18,949 bases of DNA from an uncultured Candidatus Competibacteraceae bacterium (GCA_937872125.1 CALMNY010000282.1:1-18949); one strand, 5' to 3'. Shown: positions 7,352 to 15,706, counted from the stretch's first letter. The notes: generated by a model from the letters alone, not told the origin. Numbers and translations: made by a program.

Positions 7352-8772
7352 CGGCCGGCGCGCCCCCGGCGCCAGGCCCGGGCCAGGGTCAGCAGCAGCT
7401 TGGGCAGCGCCCGCCACCAGCGGCCCCGCCAGAGGTAGTACCGCAGTTCATCGCCGGCCATCAGCACCGGGAACAGCAGGAAGTGGCGATGGCGGCGGGC
7501 GAGGAGATAGCGCTGATGCGAGCGCGCGGCCAGGCGCGCCCGCAGCCGGTACAGCTGAGCGCGGCGGCGCGACACGCCGGCGGTGCCGGGGGCGATACGC
7601 TTGGCGGGGCGCCAGGCGCCGCGCTGGTCGGCGTCGTGCAGCCGCAGGGCCAGGCCTTCCCGGCGGTGGCGGAAACTGGCCGCTTGCGAGCGCACGATCT
7701 CCGGGGCGGCCAGGGCGGTGAGCGTCAGGCGCCCGGCGGCGGCCGCGGCGCTCAGCAGCGTCAGCAGCGCGGGATGGCGCACGATCAGCACATTGGCGCC
7801 GCGGGGATCGGCGACATAGCCGGGCAGCCAGGCATCCCCGGCCGCCAGATCCGCCAGTTCCCCGGCGACGTCGTCACACCCGTCGCAGGCCTGGGGCTTG
7901 AACAGCCCGAGGCCCCAATCCAGTCCGTAGAGCTTGGCGATCGGCACCACCCGCGGGGGCGCGGCCGCGGCGGCCAGGGGCGTGACGCTCACGGCGTAGC
8001 GGTTGGCGGGCGCCCCCGGGCGTTTATGGCGAAAGTCGATGGCAAAGGGTTCGCCGGGCGGGACGCCGCACTGCCAGGCAATCATTTCGGCAAAGGCCTT
8101 GCTTTTGAGGTGGCCGCAGAAAATGGCCAGGCAATAGGGGAGCGCCGCGCGCAGGGCCGGGTCCTGGCGGGCGAGGAGGCGGACCGCCTTGACGAAGCAG
8201 GGCACGCCGACGAAGGCAAAGCGCTGGCCGCGCCCGGCGAGGCCCTGGAGCACCTGGGCGAACTGCACCGGATAGTAGCGGGATTTGGCCCCCTGGCGCA
8301 CCGCCGCGACCGAGGTCGAGAGGCGGTACGCAAACTGGCCGGGCTGGTCGGCGGCGGGCGCCACGTGGATCACGCCGTCGATGTCTCCCCGGCGTAACAA
8401 TTCGCTGACCAGCCAGGTGACCAGGCCGCCGGAACTGCCGGCGGCGCGATAGTCGCCTTCGGTCACCGCGCCGGCGTACAGGCCGGCGTAGCGCCCCAGG
8501 AGCGGATGGTGATGGGGGGCGTCGGGGAAGAGTTCGGGCGCCAGGTGGTCCTCGTTGGCGGTGGCGGCGAAGGGGCAGACCTGGCCAGCCGCCGGCCGGG
8601 GCCGGGGCGGCAGGACGGCGGTGTAGAGGCCGTGGGGGGTTTCGGCGAGGGTGATGCGCGGATCCGCCACCGCGCAGGCGCCGCAGCCGATGCAGTAGCC
8701 GTGGGTCACCACCGCGGCCAGCACCGCCGCGGGGTCGTCCGGGGGAGGGAAGGGCGGGGGGACGGTGGTCAT
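7348..8772 (-). CDS. FrhB-like coenzyme F420 hydrogenase/dehydrogenase beta-subunit family protein
   Basis: The 474-residue protein starts at the ATG at 8772, which overlaps the flippase stop codon as ATGA. The N-terminus has C27-x2-C30-x2-C33 (GYCIGCGACAV) and C66-P, a pattern that could hold one 4Fe-4S cluster. Next come AGSSGGLVTWL, FVGVPCFVKAVRLL, LAIFCGHLKS and KPQACDGCDDVAGELADLAAGD, the recognised blocks of the FrhB family. The C-terminus is rich in Arg, with a hydrophobic/aromatic stretch that may touch the membrane. Members of this family occur in bacterial polysaccharide clusters, often next to pyruvyl transferases, where their substrate is not established; a flavin or F420-like redox role is known only for the archaeal enzymes. 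The gene stop overlaps the next start, so it is a full member of the EPS operon. Confidence 0.85.
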   Translation of the reverse strand: MTTVPPPFPPPDDPAAVLAAVVTHGYCIGCGACAVADPRITLAETPHGLYTAVLPPRPRPAAGQVCPFAATANEDHLAPELFPDAPHHHPLLGRYAGLYAGAVTEGDYRAAGSSGGLVTWLVSELLRRGDIDGVIHVAPAADQPGQFAYRLSTSVAAVRQGAKSRYYPVQFAQVLQGLAGRGQRFAFVGVPCFVKAVRLLARQDPALRAALPYCLAIFCGHLKSKAFAEMIAWQCGVPPGEPFAIDFRHKRPGAPANRYAVSVTPLAAAAAPPRVVPIAKLYGLDWGLGLFKPQACDGCDDVAGELADLAAGDAWLPGYVADPRGANVLIVRHPALLTLLSAAAAAGRLTLTALAAPEIVRSQAASFRHRREGLALRLHDADQRGAWRPAKRIAPGTAGVSRRRAQLYRLRARLAARSHQRYLLARRHRHFLLFPVLMAGDELRYYLWRGRWWRALPKLLLTLARAWRRGRAGR

Positions 8773-10064
8773 CGCGCGCCTCGCGGGGTGGGGGTGGGAA
8801 AGACCTGACGGCGCAGACCGCGCCAGTAGAGCCACGTCAGCACGAGGTCGCTGATCACCGTGGCCACCGCCGCGCCGGTCGCGGCGAAGGCGGGAATCAG
8901 GGCCAGATTGAGGGCCACGTTCAGCGCCGCGGTCAGCCCCATGTAGCGGACCTTGCGGTGGATATGCTCCCGGGTGCTCAACACCGCGCCCATGCCGGTG
9001 GCGACAAAGCGGAAGGGGACGGCGCAGGCCAGCACCATCAGCAGGTCGCTGGCGGCGGCATAGGCGTCGCCGAACAGCAGGCGGATCAGCGGCGGCGCCA
9101 GCCCCCACAGCGCCAGCCCGGCCAGCACGCCCAGCCCGGCCAGGACGCGGACGCTGGCGCGATAGGCCTGGTGGAAGCGCGCGCGGTCGTGATGCGCCCA
9201 GCGGTGCAGCTTGGGCTGCAGGTATTTCTGCACCAGGGCGGTGGGCAGCAGATAGACGCCGACCAGGGCGACAAACGCTACCTGGTAGACGCCGGCGGCG
9301 GCGGTGCCCACCAGCAGGCTGAGCAGGAGGATGTCGCTCTGGAAGTAGATCAGGTAAAACAGGCTGCCGAGGCCATAGGGCCAGGCCGCGCGGGCCACGG
9401 CGCGCCCGGACGGCACGGGCGCGGCGGGGGCCGCCACGGGCTGATGGCCGCGCAACCGCAGGCGGCGCAGGGCGCCGGGACGCGCCCAGACCAGGGTCAG
9501 GCCCAGGGTGAGGAACGCCACCACCAGCCAGACGCCGGCCACCTGGGGCACGCTCACTGCCGGGCCGGCCACGCCCAGCAGGCCGCCGAGCAGCCCCAGG
9601 CGCAACCAGGGCGGCGCCGCCTGCAGGAGCGCCAGGGTACGATACCGTTCCTCCAGCTGCAGGCGCGCCGCGGCCAGTTCCAGGCCCAGCTGCGCCGCCA
9701 CCTGGCCGGCGAGCAGGGCGATGACCAGGCCCACCCCCGGGGGGGCGCCCCCGGCGGCCCAGGCCAGCAGGCCGGCGGTGACCAGCGCGGTGCTGAGCGC
9801 GGCGAACCGATAGCTCCCCGGCAGCCAGCGGTGGGCCTGATAGCCCTCTTCCCCGTAGCGGCGCAGCCACAGCGGCGCCAGTCCCAGCCCGGCGAGCGGC
9901 GCCGCCAGGGAGACGCCGCTCCAGGCCGCGGCGAACAGGCCATAGTCGGCGGGCCCCAGGATGCGGGCCTGCACCACCTGGGTCAGGAAGGTGGCCGCCG
10001 CGCCGGAAAGCGCCCCCAGCCACAGGGCGGCCAGGGCGGCGAGGGTGTGCCGGGAGAGGCGCAT
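8769..10064 (-). CDS. Polysaccharide repeat-unit flippase (Wzx/MATE-type)
   Basis: From the ATG at 10064 the protein has 431 residues, standard for Wzx. Around twelve to fourteen hydrophobic helices are visible, with an N-terminal ARILGPADYGLFAAAWSGV segment that is characteristic of Wzx/polysaccharide transporters and a mid-protein LGSLFYLIYFQSDILLLSLL segment beginning the second half. The role would be to move the undecaprenyl-linked repeat unit from the cytoplasmic to the periplasmic leaflet. It begins 16 bp after the pyruvyl transferase stop and overlaps the FrhB-like gene by 4 bp. A longer frame reaching 10484 is only the antisense-free continuation through the preceding gene in another frame and has no family features. 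Confidence 0.88.
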   Translation of the reverse strand: MRLSRHTLAALAALWLGALSGAAATFLTQVVQARILGPADYGLFAAAWSGVSLAAPLAGLGLAPLWLRRYGEEGYQAHRWLPGSYRFAALSTALVTAGLLAWAAGGAPPGVGLVIALLAGQVAAQLGLELAAARLQLEERYRTLALLQAAPPWLRLGLLGGLLGVAGPAVSVPQVAGVWLVVAFLTLGLTLVWARPGALRRLRLRGHQPVAAPAAPVPSGRAVARAAWPYGLGSLFYLIYFQSDILLLSLLVGTAAAGVYQVAFVALVGVYLLPTALVQKYLQPKLHRWAHHDRARFHQAYRASVRVLAGLGVLAGLALWGLAPPLIRLLFGDAYAAASDLLMVLACAVPFRFVATGMGAVLSTREHIHRKVRYMGLTAALNVALNLALIPAFAATGAAVATVISDLVLTWLYWRGLRRQVFPTPTPRGAR

Positions 10065-10080
10065 CAGCGGCGGGGGACCG

Positions 10081-11301
10081 TCAGCGCCCCCACCACTGCC
10101 GCAGCGCCTCCCGGCTGGCCTGCCGCGCCGGTTCCAGGGCCGCGCGCAGCTGGGTGGTGAGGGCCGGCGCCTGGGCGCGCAGGACCCGGAAACGCGCTTC
10201 CAGGGCGGCGGCGGTGGCCTGCGGCAGCGGCAGCACATACTCCCGGGTGCCGAGCAGCTGTTGGTTGATGCCGGTGGCCTTGACGCTGTAACTGAGCGAC
10301 AGGGTGGGGATGCCCTGCGACAGCGCGGCGAGGGTGGTGTGGGTGCGGGCGCCGATAAAGGTCTGGCAGCGACCGATGAGCCCCTTGTACTGGGCGGCGT
10401 TCCACGTCGGGGGCGCGAGCCAGACGGCGCCGCGCACCGCCGGCTCCAGGCGCGCTTCCAGGGTGCGCAGCACCTGATAATCATCCGCGCCGCGGCGGCC
10501 GGGGCGGGCCATGACGTGGGGGATGAGGACCACGAACAGGTCGTCGCGCCGCACCCGCGCGCGGACGAATTGGGCCATTTCCCGATAGAAATCCAGCCCG
10601 TGGCGGGTGGCCAGCTGGTAGGCGATCGGGCTCAGATTGAGCCCGAGCAGCTGCTTGCCGGCCGCCTGGGCGTGGTCGAGCCGCGGCGCCGCCGCCATCT
10701 CGGCGGGCAGATGGAAGGCGGGATCGGTCGCCAGGGTCAGATTCTTCACGCCCGCGGCCGCCAGATAGTCGCGGGAGAGGGGCTCGCGGACGACCACGCC
10801 GGTGAAGCGGCGCAGATGGGCCAGCAGGGCCCGCTCCAGCGCGGGATGGGCATGAAACGGGCCGACGGAGGCCCCCCACAGCAGGGTGGGGATGCCGGCG
10901 TCCAGCGCGGCCGCGTCCAGGCTGGCAATGCGCACCGGCGGACCGTAATCGAGGGAGTACATGTCGCCGCCCAGGGACAACACCCGGTCCGCGGCGGCGA
11001 GCGCGGCGCGCTGGCGGGGATTAAGCGGCAGCCGGGTGACCCCGTCGTGGCGCGCCGGCCAGCGGCGCGCCATCAGGAAGCGCCAGGCGTGGTGCCACAG
11101 GGGGCGGGGATAGGTGGGGACAAAGCGCACGCCGGCCGCCTCATGTTCCGGCCATTGCTGGCGGTCGAACGCCGGCAGATCACTGGGGACCAGGATCTCG
11201 GCGCCCGGGGCGATCTCGTTGAGCAATTGACAGGTGGAGCGCACCAGCGCTTCGCAGCCGCGGTTGGCGAAATTACGCTGGCCAGTGAGATAGATGCGCA
11301 C
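10081..11301 (-). CDS. Polysaccharide pyruvyl transferase family protein
   Basis: The 406-residue protein (start GTG, with AGGGG 6 nt upstream) matches the polysaccharide pyruvyl transferase fold: N-terminal NRGCEALVRS, LSLGGDMYSLDYG, LLWGASVGPF, VVREPLSRDYL, and the C-terminal GARTHTTLAALSQGIPTLSL followed by YSVKATGINQQLLG, which is the usual G-x-R-x-H ... Y-x-x-K signature. Family enzymes such as CsaB and WcaK-type proteins transfer a pyruvate ketal from phosphoenolpyruvate to a sugar, giving the polymer a negative charge. It lies after a 171-bp AT-rich gap with its own candidate promoter and precedes the flippase by 16 bp. The donor is inferred from the family and was not tested here. Confidence 0.9.
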   Translation of the reverse strand: MRIYLTGQRNFANRGCEALVRSTCQLLNEIAPGAEILVPSDLPAFDRQQWPEHEAAGVRFVPTYPRPLWHHAWRFLMARRWPARHDGVTRLPLNPRQRAALAAADRVLSLGGDMYSLDYGPPVRIASLDAAALDAGIPTLLWGASVGPFHAHPALERALLAHLRRFTGVVVREPLSRDYLAAAGVKNLTLATDPAFHLPAEMAAAPRLDHAQAAGKQLLGLNLSPIAYQLATRHGLDFYREMAQFVRARVRRDDLFVVLIPHVMARPGRRGADDYQVLRTLEARLEPAVRGAVWLAPPTWNAAQYKGLIGRCQTFIGARTHTTLAALSQGIPTLSLSYSVKATGINQQLLGTREYVLPLPQATAAALEARFRVLRAQAPALTTQLRAALEPARQASREALRQWWGR

Positions 11302-11402
11302 AAGAAGCCCCTATTGATGGAGAAGAAGACAGCGAAATCCGCGCCTGACGAACACCTGCCTGGTGGGTCATGGTGAGCAGCGGCTTTGCGGTATTCCATC
11401 GT

Positions 11403-11431
11403 TATATAAAAAAAGACGGTAATGATTACAA
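11403..11431 (-). promoter_or_regulatory. Candidate internal sigma-70-type promoter
   Basis: In an AT-rich island on the minus strand, TTGTAA (11431-11426) and TATATA (11408-11403) are separated by 17 bp. A perfect inverted repeat GTAATCATTAC (11419-11429) overlaps the -35 and could be an operator. Transcription would start near 11396, giving a leader of about 95 nt before the pyruvyl transferase GTG at 11301. This would allow the distal half of the EPS operon to be expressed on its own. Confidence 0.5.
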
Positions 11432-11472
11432 AATGCCCGTCGTACCCGGTTGATTTGCTGGCCTGACCGCCT

Positions 11473-12435
11473 TCACGACTCCGGCACACGCGCGGGGCCG
11501 GCTGTCCACCCGGGCCGGTGACGGCGCACGCTCCGCCCGAGACCGCCCAGCAGGGCGCCCGCGCAGGCGCCGGGACTGGCGCGGCAGCCGCGCGTGAGAT
11601 AGGTCCAGCAGGCCGCCGCCTCGCCCTCGGTGAGGGCCAGGCCCGCCAGGCGGCCATACAGCGCGCCCTGAGCGCGGGCGCGGTGTCGGTCCGGTAACGC
11701 CTGCAGTTCCGCGGCGAACGTCCGCCAGAAGGCTTCCACGCCGGCGAGAATCACCTGCGCCCGGCGCCGGCCGCTGAAGTTTTTCCGATAGAGCGACTGC
11801 GGCAGGTAATCCACGGCGCCGTGTTGCAGCAGTCGCACCACCAGGGCGACATCCTCCTTGGCGCGCAGCCCGTGCGGAAACCCGCCGAGCGCCTGCACGG
11901 TGTCGCGCCAGCACAGCAGCCCGCTGGTGCTGATGATGTCCTGGCGGAACAGCAGCAGATCGTCCGCAAACCGCGTCCCGACCTGACGGGTCTGCAGGCG
12001 GCCCTGTTCATCGTGCGCCGCGCAGAAATTCGCCACCGCCGCCGGGCGCCGGGCGCACAGCGCGGCATACTGGCGGGCGAGTTTATCGGGATAAAACACG
12101 TCATCGGCATCGGCAAAGGCCAGCACCTGGCCGCGGGCATGGGCCAGCGCCAGGTTGCGCGCGGCGGCCGGCCCCTGGTTGTGGGCGCTGCGCAGGGCCA
12201 GCAGCGGGCGGGGCGCCGGTGTGGCCAACAGGACCTCCCAGGTGTGATCCGGGGAGGCGTCGTCGACGACGATGACCTCGAAATCGGCGAAGGTCTGGGC
12301 GAACAGGCTGGCGAGGGTGGCGGGGAGGGTGGCCGCGGCCCGGTAGGCCGGGAGGATGACCGACACGGCGACCGCGGCGGGGGCGGGCGGCCCCCGCCGT
12401 TCGCGCTGCGCAGGTGCGCGGGGTGGGGTGGCCAT
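11473..12435 (-). CDS. Family 2 glycosyltransferase
   Basis: The 320-residue protein has a GT-A fold signature: VSVILPAYRAAATLPATLAS near residue 25, FEVIVVDDASPDHTWE, NQGPAAARNLALAHARGQVL and FADADDVFYPDKL, where DADD is the metal/nucleotide-sugar-binding DxD. AKEDVALVVRLL fits the ED catalytic-base motif of this family. It would add one sugar to the undecaprenyl-linked repeat unit at the cytoplasmic face. About 23 Pro/Ala/Arg residues precede the domain. It starts 5 bp after the sulfotransferase stop and is followed by the AT-rich gap. The sugar and linkage cannot be told from the sequence. Confidence 0.92.
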   Translation of the reverse strand: MATPPRAPAQRERRGPPAPAAVAVSVILPAYRAAATLPATLASLFAQTFADFEVIVVDDASPDHTWEVLLATPAPRPLLALRSAHNQGPAAARNLALAHARGQVLAFADADDVFYPDKLARQYAALCARRPAAVANFCAAHDEQGRLQTRQVGTRFADDLLLFRQDIISTSGLLCWRDTVQALGGFPHGLRAKEDVALVVRLLQHGAVDYLPQSLYRKNFSGRRRAQVILAGVEAFWRTFAAELQALPDRHRARAQGALYGRLAGLALTEGEAAACWTYLTRGCRASPGACAGALLGGLGRSVRRHRPGWTAGPARVPES

Positions 12436-12440
12436 GGGCG

Positions 12441-13370
12441 TCAGGCACCGCCGGCGGCCAGGGTCAGTGCCGGACAGCAGGCGGCATTTTGCTGCGCCAG
12501 TTCGGCGAAGCGGCGCTGCCAGTCGTCGCGCAGGGTCTCGCGGGGCGGGGGGTGGACCGGGGTGGCGCCGCGGGTCAGGGCGTGCAGGCGCAGCATGGCG
12601 TGCTCGAACACCCAGCGCGTCACCGGGTTGTCCATCAGGCCGGGATGGAGTTGGCGCGCCTGGCGCGCCAGGATGCGCGCGCGGCGGGCGAGCGGCTGGG
12701 TGAGGTCCGGGACCGCGTTGGGGTAGACGGCAAAGTCGAAGTCATGGGTGGGCAGCCCGAGAAAGTCCAGCACCGCGCCCATGAAGGCGGGGGAGGCGAT
12801 CTGCTGGGTGTCGATATTCGCCAGGCGCACCCGTTCCAACCCGAACAGCGCGCGGGCCCGGGTGACGGCGGGGGTCAGCGCCGAGGCCTTGTGGTAGCCG
12901 CCCAACAGCCAGTGCGCGCGCTCGCCCCGCGCCTCCTCGTCCAGGGCCTGTTCGAAGCTGCGCGTTTCCTCGCCACGGGAGACGGAGAAGCGGAAATGGG
13001 AGCGGGCGCGCGGCAACGGCGCGCGATGCAGGAAAACGAAATAGGGGTCGATGTCCCGGTCCGCGGCGATGGCGGCGAAGGCCTCGGGATGGACGCAATA
13101 CAGGGTGCTGGCGTCGATGTGCAGCGTGGCGGGCGCCCCCGCGCGCAGATTATGCAGATAGGCCGCGCGGTCCTGACAAAATCCCAGCGTGGGGTACGGC
13201 CGGCGGGCGCGACCCTCGTAAGCGTACAACCGCGCGGCGTCCCCGGCGGGTAAAAAGAAATGCGGTTCCTTGTGCCGCGGCGCGGCGACGGCGGGGTGTT
13301 GCCCCAGGAGCGAGGCCAGGGTGGTGGTGGCGCAGCGGGGCAGTCCGGGAATGAAGACGATTTTCAGCAT
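12441..13370 (-). CDS. PAPS-dependent sulfotransferase family protein
   Basis: The 309-residue protein opens with FIPGLPRCATTTLASLLGQH, a good 5'-phosphosulfate-binding loop, followed by KEPHFF, and near residue 113 FVFLHRAPLPRARSHFRF, the 3'-phosphate-binding block with a conserved Arg and Ser. These are the two PAPS-binding signatures of heparan-type and bacterial carbohydrate sulfotransferases. Between the two glycosyltransferases in this cluster it most likely sulfates a sugar of the EPS. A sulfate group would need PAPS from cysteine/sulfate assimilation genes that are not in the window. The start ATG is clear but its Shine-Dalgarno is weak. A protein or lipid acceptor cannot be excluded. 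Confidence 0.82.
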   Translation of the reverse strand: MLKIVFIPGLPRCATTTLASLLGQHPAVAAPRHKEPHFFLPAGDAARLYAYEGRARRPYPTLGFCQDRAAYLHNLRAGAPATLHIDASTLYCVHPEAFAAIAADRDIDPYFVFLHRAPLPRARSHFRFSVSRGEETRSFEQALDEEARGERAHWLLGGYHKASALTPAVTRARALFGLERVRLANIDTQQIASPAFMGAVLDFLGLPTHDFDFAVYPNAVPDLTQPLARRARILARQARQLHPGLMDNPVTRWVFEHAMLRLHALTRGATPVHPPPRETLRDDWQRRFAELAQQNAACCPALTLAAGGA

Positions 13371-13412
13371 GGGCGGTCGCGGGGGTCTCCGTGGTGGGGG
13401 TGAGGGGGGCCG

Positions 13413-13428
13413 CCCCCGCGCGCGGGGG
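13413..13428. other. Perfect GC palindrome between glycosyltransferase and sulfotransferase genes
   Basis: CCCCCGCGCGCGGGGG is a perfect 16-bp palindrome in the 78-bp gap between two EPS genes. On either strand it could fold to a short hairpin; no T-run follows on the minus strand, so it is not a normal intrinsic terminator. An overlapping GGGGG-CCG-CCCCC pairing is also possible. It may modulate mRNA stability or translation within the operon. Confidence 0.35.
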
Positions 13429-13448
13429 TGACCGTCGGGGCGCGGGCG

Positions 13449-14252
13449 TCAGCGCCCGCCGGGGTCGGGCGCCGGCGTCCAGGGAGCCGGCCGCGGCGGC
13501 GCGGCGGGCGCCCCGACCACGTCGATGACCAGGCGCCCGGCGAGGAGATCGCGGGCCAGGCGCAGGGCATGACGGGGATAGTCGAGCAGGTAGCGGCGCA
13601 CCGTGTGCGGTTCCTGGACCATGCGATACAGAAAACGCAGCTGCAGGCGATTGATCCAGTCCGGGTAGTAGCGCAGGGCCGCGCTGCCGGCCGTCTGGCG
13701 GATGAAGCCGCCGCAGGTCAGCGCCGTGCCGGTAAAGCCGTGGGCGCGGGCGGCGGCGATGAAGCGCTCCTGCAAGCCGCCGCCCAGGCCCACCAGCAGC
13801 ACGCGGGCCGGGGAGGCGGCAAGCGCCTGACAGGTGGTGGTCCAGTCCTGGGCGGGGAAATACCCGGGGTGAGCGCCCACCACCCGTAAGCCGGGATAGT
13901 GCGCGCTCAGCTTGGCGACGAACGCCGCCAGTTCCTCCGCCCGGGCGCCGACCAGGTAGAGGGGGAGACCGGCGTCCTGGCAGTTAGCGAAGACCGCCGG
14001 GGCGATGGAGGTATAGTCGAAACTGACCCGCGGCAAACGCGGCAGACGGCCGCCCGTCAGCAGGCGTAGCAGCCCGAGCAGCAGGAAGCCGTCGCCATAC
14101 CAGACGAAGTCGCGGCGCTGCGCGGCTGGGACGGCCAGCACCGGGTATAAGGACGCCAGATTCACAAAGGAGATCGACGTGCCGGGGGCAAAATCCAGGG
14201 TGAACGCGCGGGCAAAGGTCAGGCGTTCCGCCGGTGGGGGACGGGTGGTCAT
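13449..14252 (-). CDS. WecG/TagA/CpsF-family glycosyltransferase
   Basis: From the ATG at 14252 (GGAG 11 nt upstream) the protein has 267 residues, the family size. Members act on undecaprenyl-pyrophosphate-linked sugars as the second transferase. Visible blocks are VNLASLYPVLA near the N-terminus, FVWYGDGFLLLG (equivalent to the LPDGxGV block with the catalytic Asp), LYLVGARAEE, VVGAHPGYF, LLVGLGGGLQERFIA (family: GxGxPxQExWI), and YPDWINRLQLRFLYRMVQEP plus RRYL, matching the W-x-x-x-x-x-LEW-x-YR-x-x-x-EP end. The P in G-x-P-x-QE and the RAP before the Trp are altered, so it is a divergent member. It follows the WcaJ gene by 47 bp, which fits a second-step role. Confidence 0.82.
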   Translation of the reverse strand: MTTRPPPAERLTFARAFTLDFAPGTSISFVNLASLYPVLAVPAAQRRDFVWYGDGFLLLGLLRLLTGGRLPRLPRVSFDYTSIAPAVFANCQDAGLPLYLVGARAEELAAFVAKLSAHYPGLRVVGAHPGYFPAQDWTTTCQALAASPARVLLVGLGGGLQERFIAAARAHGFTGTALTCGGFIRQTAGSAALRYYPDWINRLQLRFLYRMVQEPHTVRRYLLDYPRHALRLARDLLAGRLVIDVVGAPAAPPRPAPWTPAPDPGGR

Positions 14253-14299
14253 CCGGGGGGTTACTCCAGGCGAGAAGGAACGGGCGGCCGGCGGGGCGC

Positions 14300-15706
14300 T
14301 CAATAGGCGGCGTGGCCGCCAAAGCCCCGCAACACGGTGCGCAGAATGATCTTGAGATCCAGCCACAGCGACCAATGGCGGATATACCAGAGGTCATGCT
14401 CGACGCGTTTGACCATCTTGTCCTCGGTGTCCGTTTCGCCGCGCCAGCCGTTCACCTGCGCCCAGCCGGTGATGCCGGGGCGCACCAAATGGCGCAGCAT
14501 GTAGCCGTGGATCTTGCCGCGGTACAGCTCGTTATGGGCGATGGCATGCGGGCGGGGACCGACGATGGACATCTCGCCGCGCAGGACGTTGAGGAATTGC
14601 GGCAGTTCATCCAGGGAGGTGCGGCGCAGCAGGGCGCCCACCCGCGTCACCCGCGGGTCCTGGCGCTGCGCCTGGGTCACCACCGGGCCGTCTTCACACA
14701 CCGTCATGGTGCGGAATTTCCACACCTGGATCTCGCAACCATTGATGCCATAGCGCCGCTGTTTGAACAGCACCGGTCCCGGTGAGGAGCGCTTGACCGC
14801 CACGGCGATCAGCGCCAGCGGCAGGGCGATCAGCGGCAGGATCAGCGCGGCGCCGAGCACGTCTTCCAGGCGTTTCAGCCAGCCGGCGACCCCCCAGAAC
14901 GGCGTGTCATAGACCGACACCAGCGGCACGCCGTGCAGACTGGACCAGCGCCCTCCGGTGAGCGGCCCGGTGACCAGCGGCGGGACGAGAAACACCGAGA
15001 CGGTGGTGTCGGCGAGCTGGTCGATCAGCCGCTGCGCCAGGCGCCAGGCCGCCGGGGGCAGGGCGATATAGATGATCGCCACCTCGCCGCGGCGGGCGAG
15101 GCGCTCAATCTGCTGCAACTGCGCGGCGTGGCGGTCGGCGTCGCCCGCGGTGTATGCCAGCGCCGTGTGCAGTTCCAGCCCCAGCCACGGCTGCCGGGCG
15201 AGGGCGTGGGTCAGGTGGCGGGCGGCGGCGCCGCTCCCCCACACCAGGGTCGGGCGGCGGGTGGCCAGCGGTACCGCGAGCCGGGCGTAGAGCGGGCGGT
15301 AGAGCAGGCGCCATCCGCACAGGGCCAGGGGCACGGCGAGCAGCCACAGGCCGGTGGCGGTGCGGGAAAAGGAGGCGGTGGTTTTTAGGGCGTAGGCGAG
15401 GGCCAGCAGGATGAGGACCACCTGCAGCCACACGCCGCCGATGACCAGCCACTGGCGGCCGGGGGCCTCGGCCAGCCAGGGTCGGTAGAGGTGGCGCGCG
15501 TCGCCGAGGAGGACAAACAGCCCCGCAGCCAGGGCGGCGAGGACGACGTAGTCGGTGGTCAGCGGAATCTGGCGCCCCCAGACGAAGAGCGCGAGCAGTC
15601 CGGCGATGACCGTGAGGTCGACGACCTTGACCAGAAAGGCGGCGGCGACGTGGGGCGTGCCGGCGGTATGCGCGGGCAGGGAGAGGGTGTCGGCATGACT
15701 GGACAT
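14300..15706 (-). CDS. wcaJ: Undecaprenyl-phosphate sugar phosphotransferase, WcaJ type
   Basis: This enzyme starts the repeat unit by moving a hexose-1-phosphate, typically glucose, from UDP-sugar to undecaprenyl phosphate. The 468 residues have about four N-terminal membrane segments, a Rossmann-like central region (LVWGSGAAARHL), then a further membrane segment and the catalytic polyprenyl-phosphate transferase domain: SSPGPVLFKQRRYGING, VWKFRTM, LRRTSLDELPQFLNVLRGEM followed by SIVGPRP, and RPGITGWAQVNG. The C-terminal RVEHDLWYIRHWSLWLDLKI and GGHAAY endings resemble E. coli WcaJ. The full-length, two-domain form is complete. The next gene in the operon is the second-step transferase. Glucose as substrate is inferred from the subfamily; galactose-specific relatives exist. 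Confidence 0.93.
   Translation of the reverse strand: MSSHADTLSLPAHTAGTPHVAAAFLVKVVDLTVIAGLLALFVWGRQIPLTTDYVVLAALAAGLFVLLGDARHLYRPWLAEAPGRQWLVIGGVWLQVVLILLALAYALKTTASFSRTATGLWLLAVPLALCGWRLLYRPLYARLAVPLATRRPTLVWGSGAAARHLTHALARQPWLGLELHTALAYTAGDADRHAAQLQQIERLARRGEVAIIYIALPPAAWRLAQRLIDQLADTTVSVFLVPPLVTGPLTGGRWSSLHGVPLVSVYDTPFWGVAGWLKRLEDVLGAALILPLIALPLALIAVAVKRSSPGPVLFKQRRYGINGCEIQVWKFRTMTVCEDGPVVTQAQRQDPRVTRVGALLRRTSLDELPQFLNVLRGEMSIVGPRPHAIAHNELYRGKIHGYMLRHLVRPGITGWAQVNGWRGETDTEDKMVKRVEHDLWYIRHWSLWLDLKIILRTVLRGFGGHAAY

Noticed and set aside
8773..10023. Minus-strand frame upstream of the FrhB-like gene that would extend it to 891 residues
   Set aside because: It runs through the flippase gene in another frame, is Gly/Pro/Arg-rich with no domain, and the FrhB-like protein has a clear ATG at 8772 overlapping the flippase stop codon.
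11073..11399. Minus-strand short frame starting near 11399 just after the internal -10 as a leader peptide gene
   Set aside because: Its ATG lies only 3 bp after the -10 hexamer, so it would start before the likely transcript start, and it overlaps the pyruvyl transferase gene out of frame.
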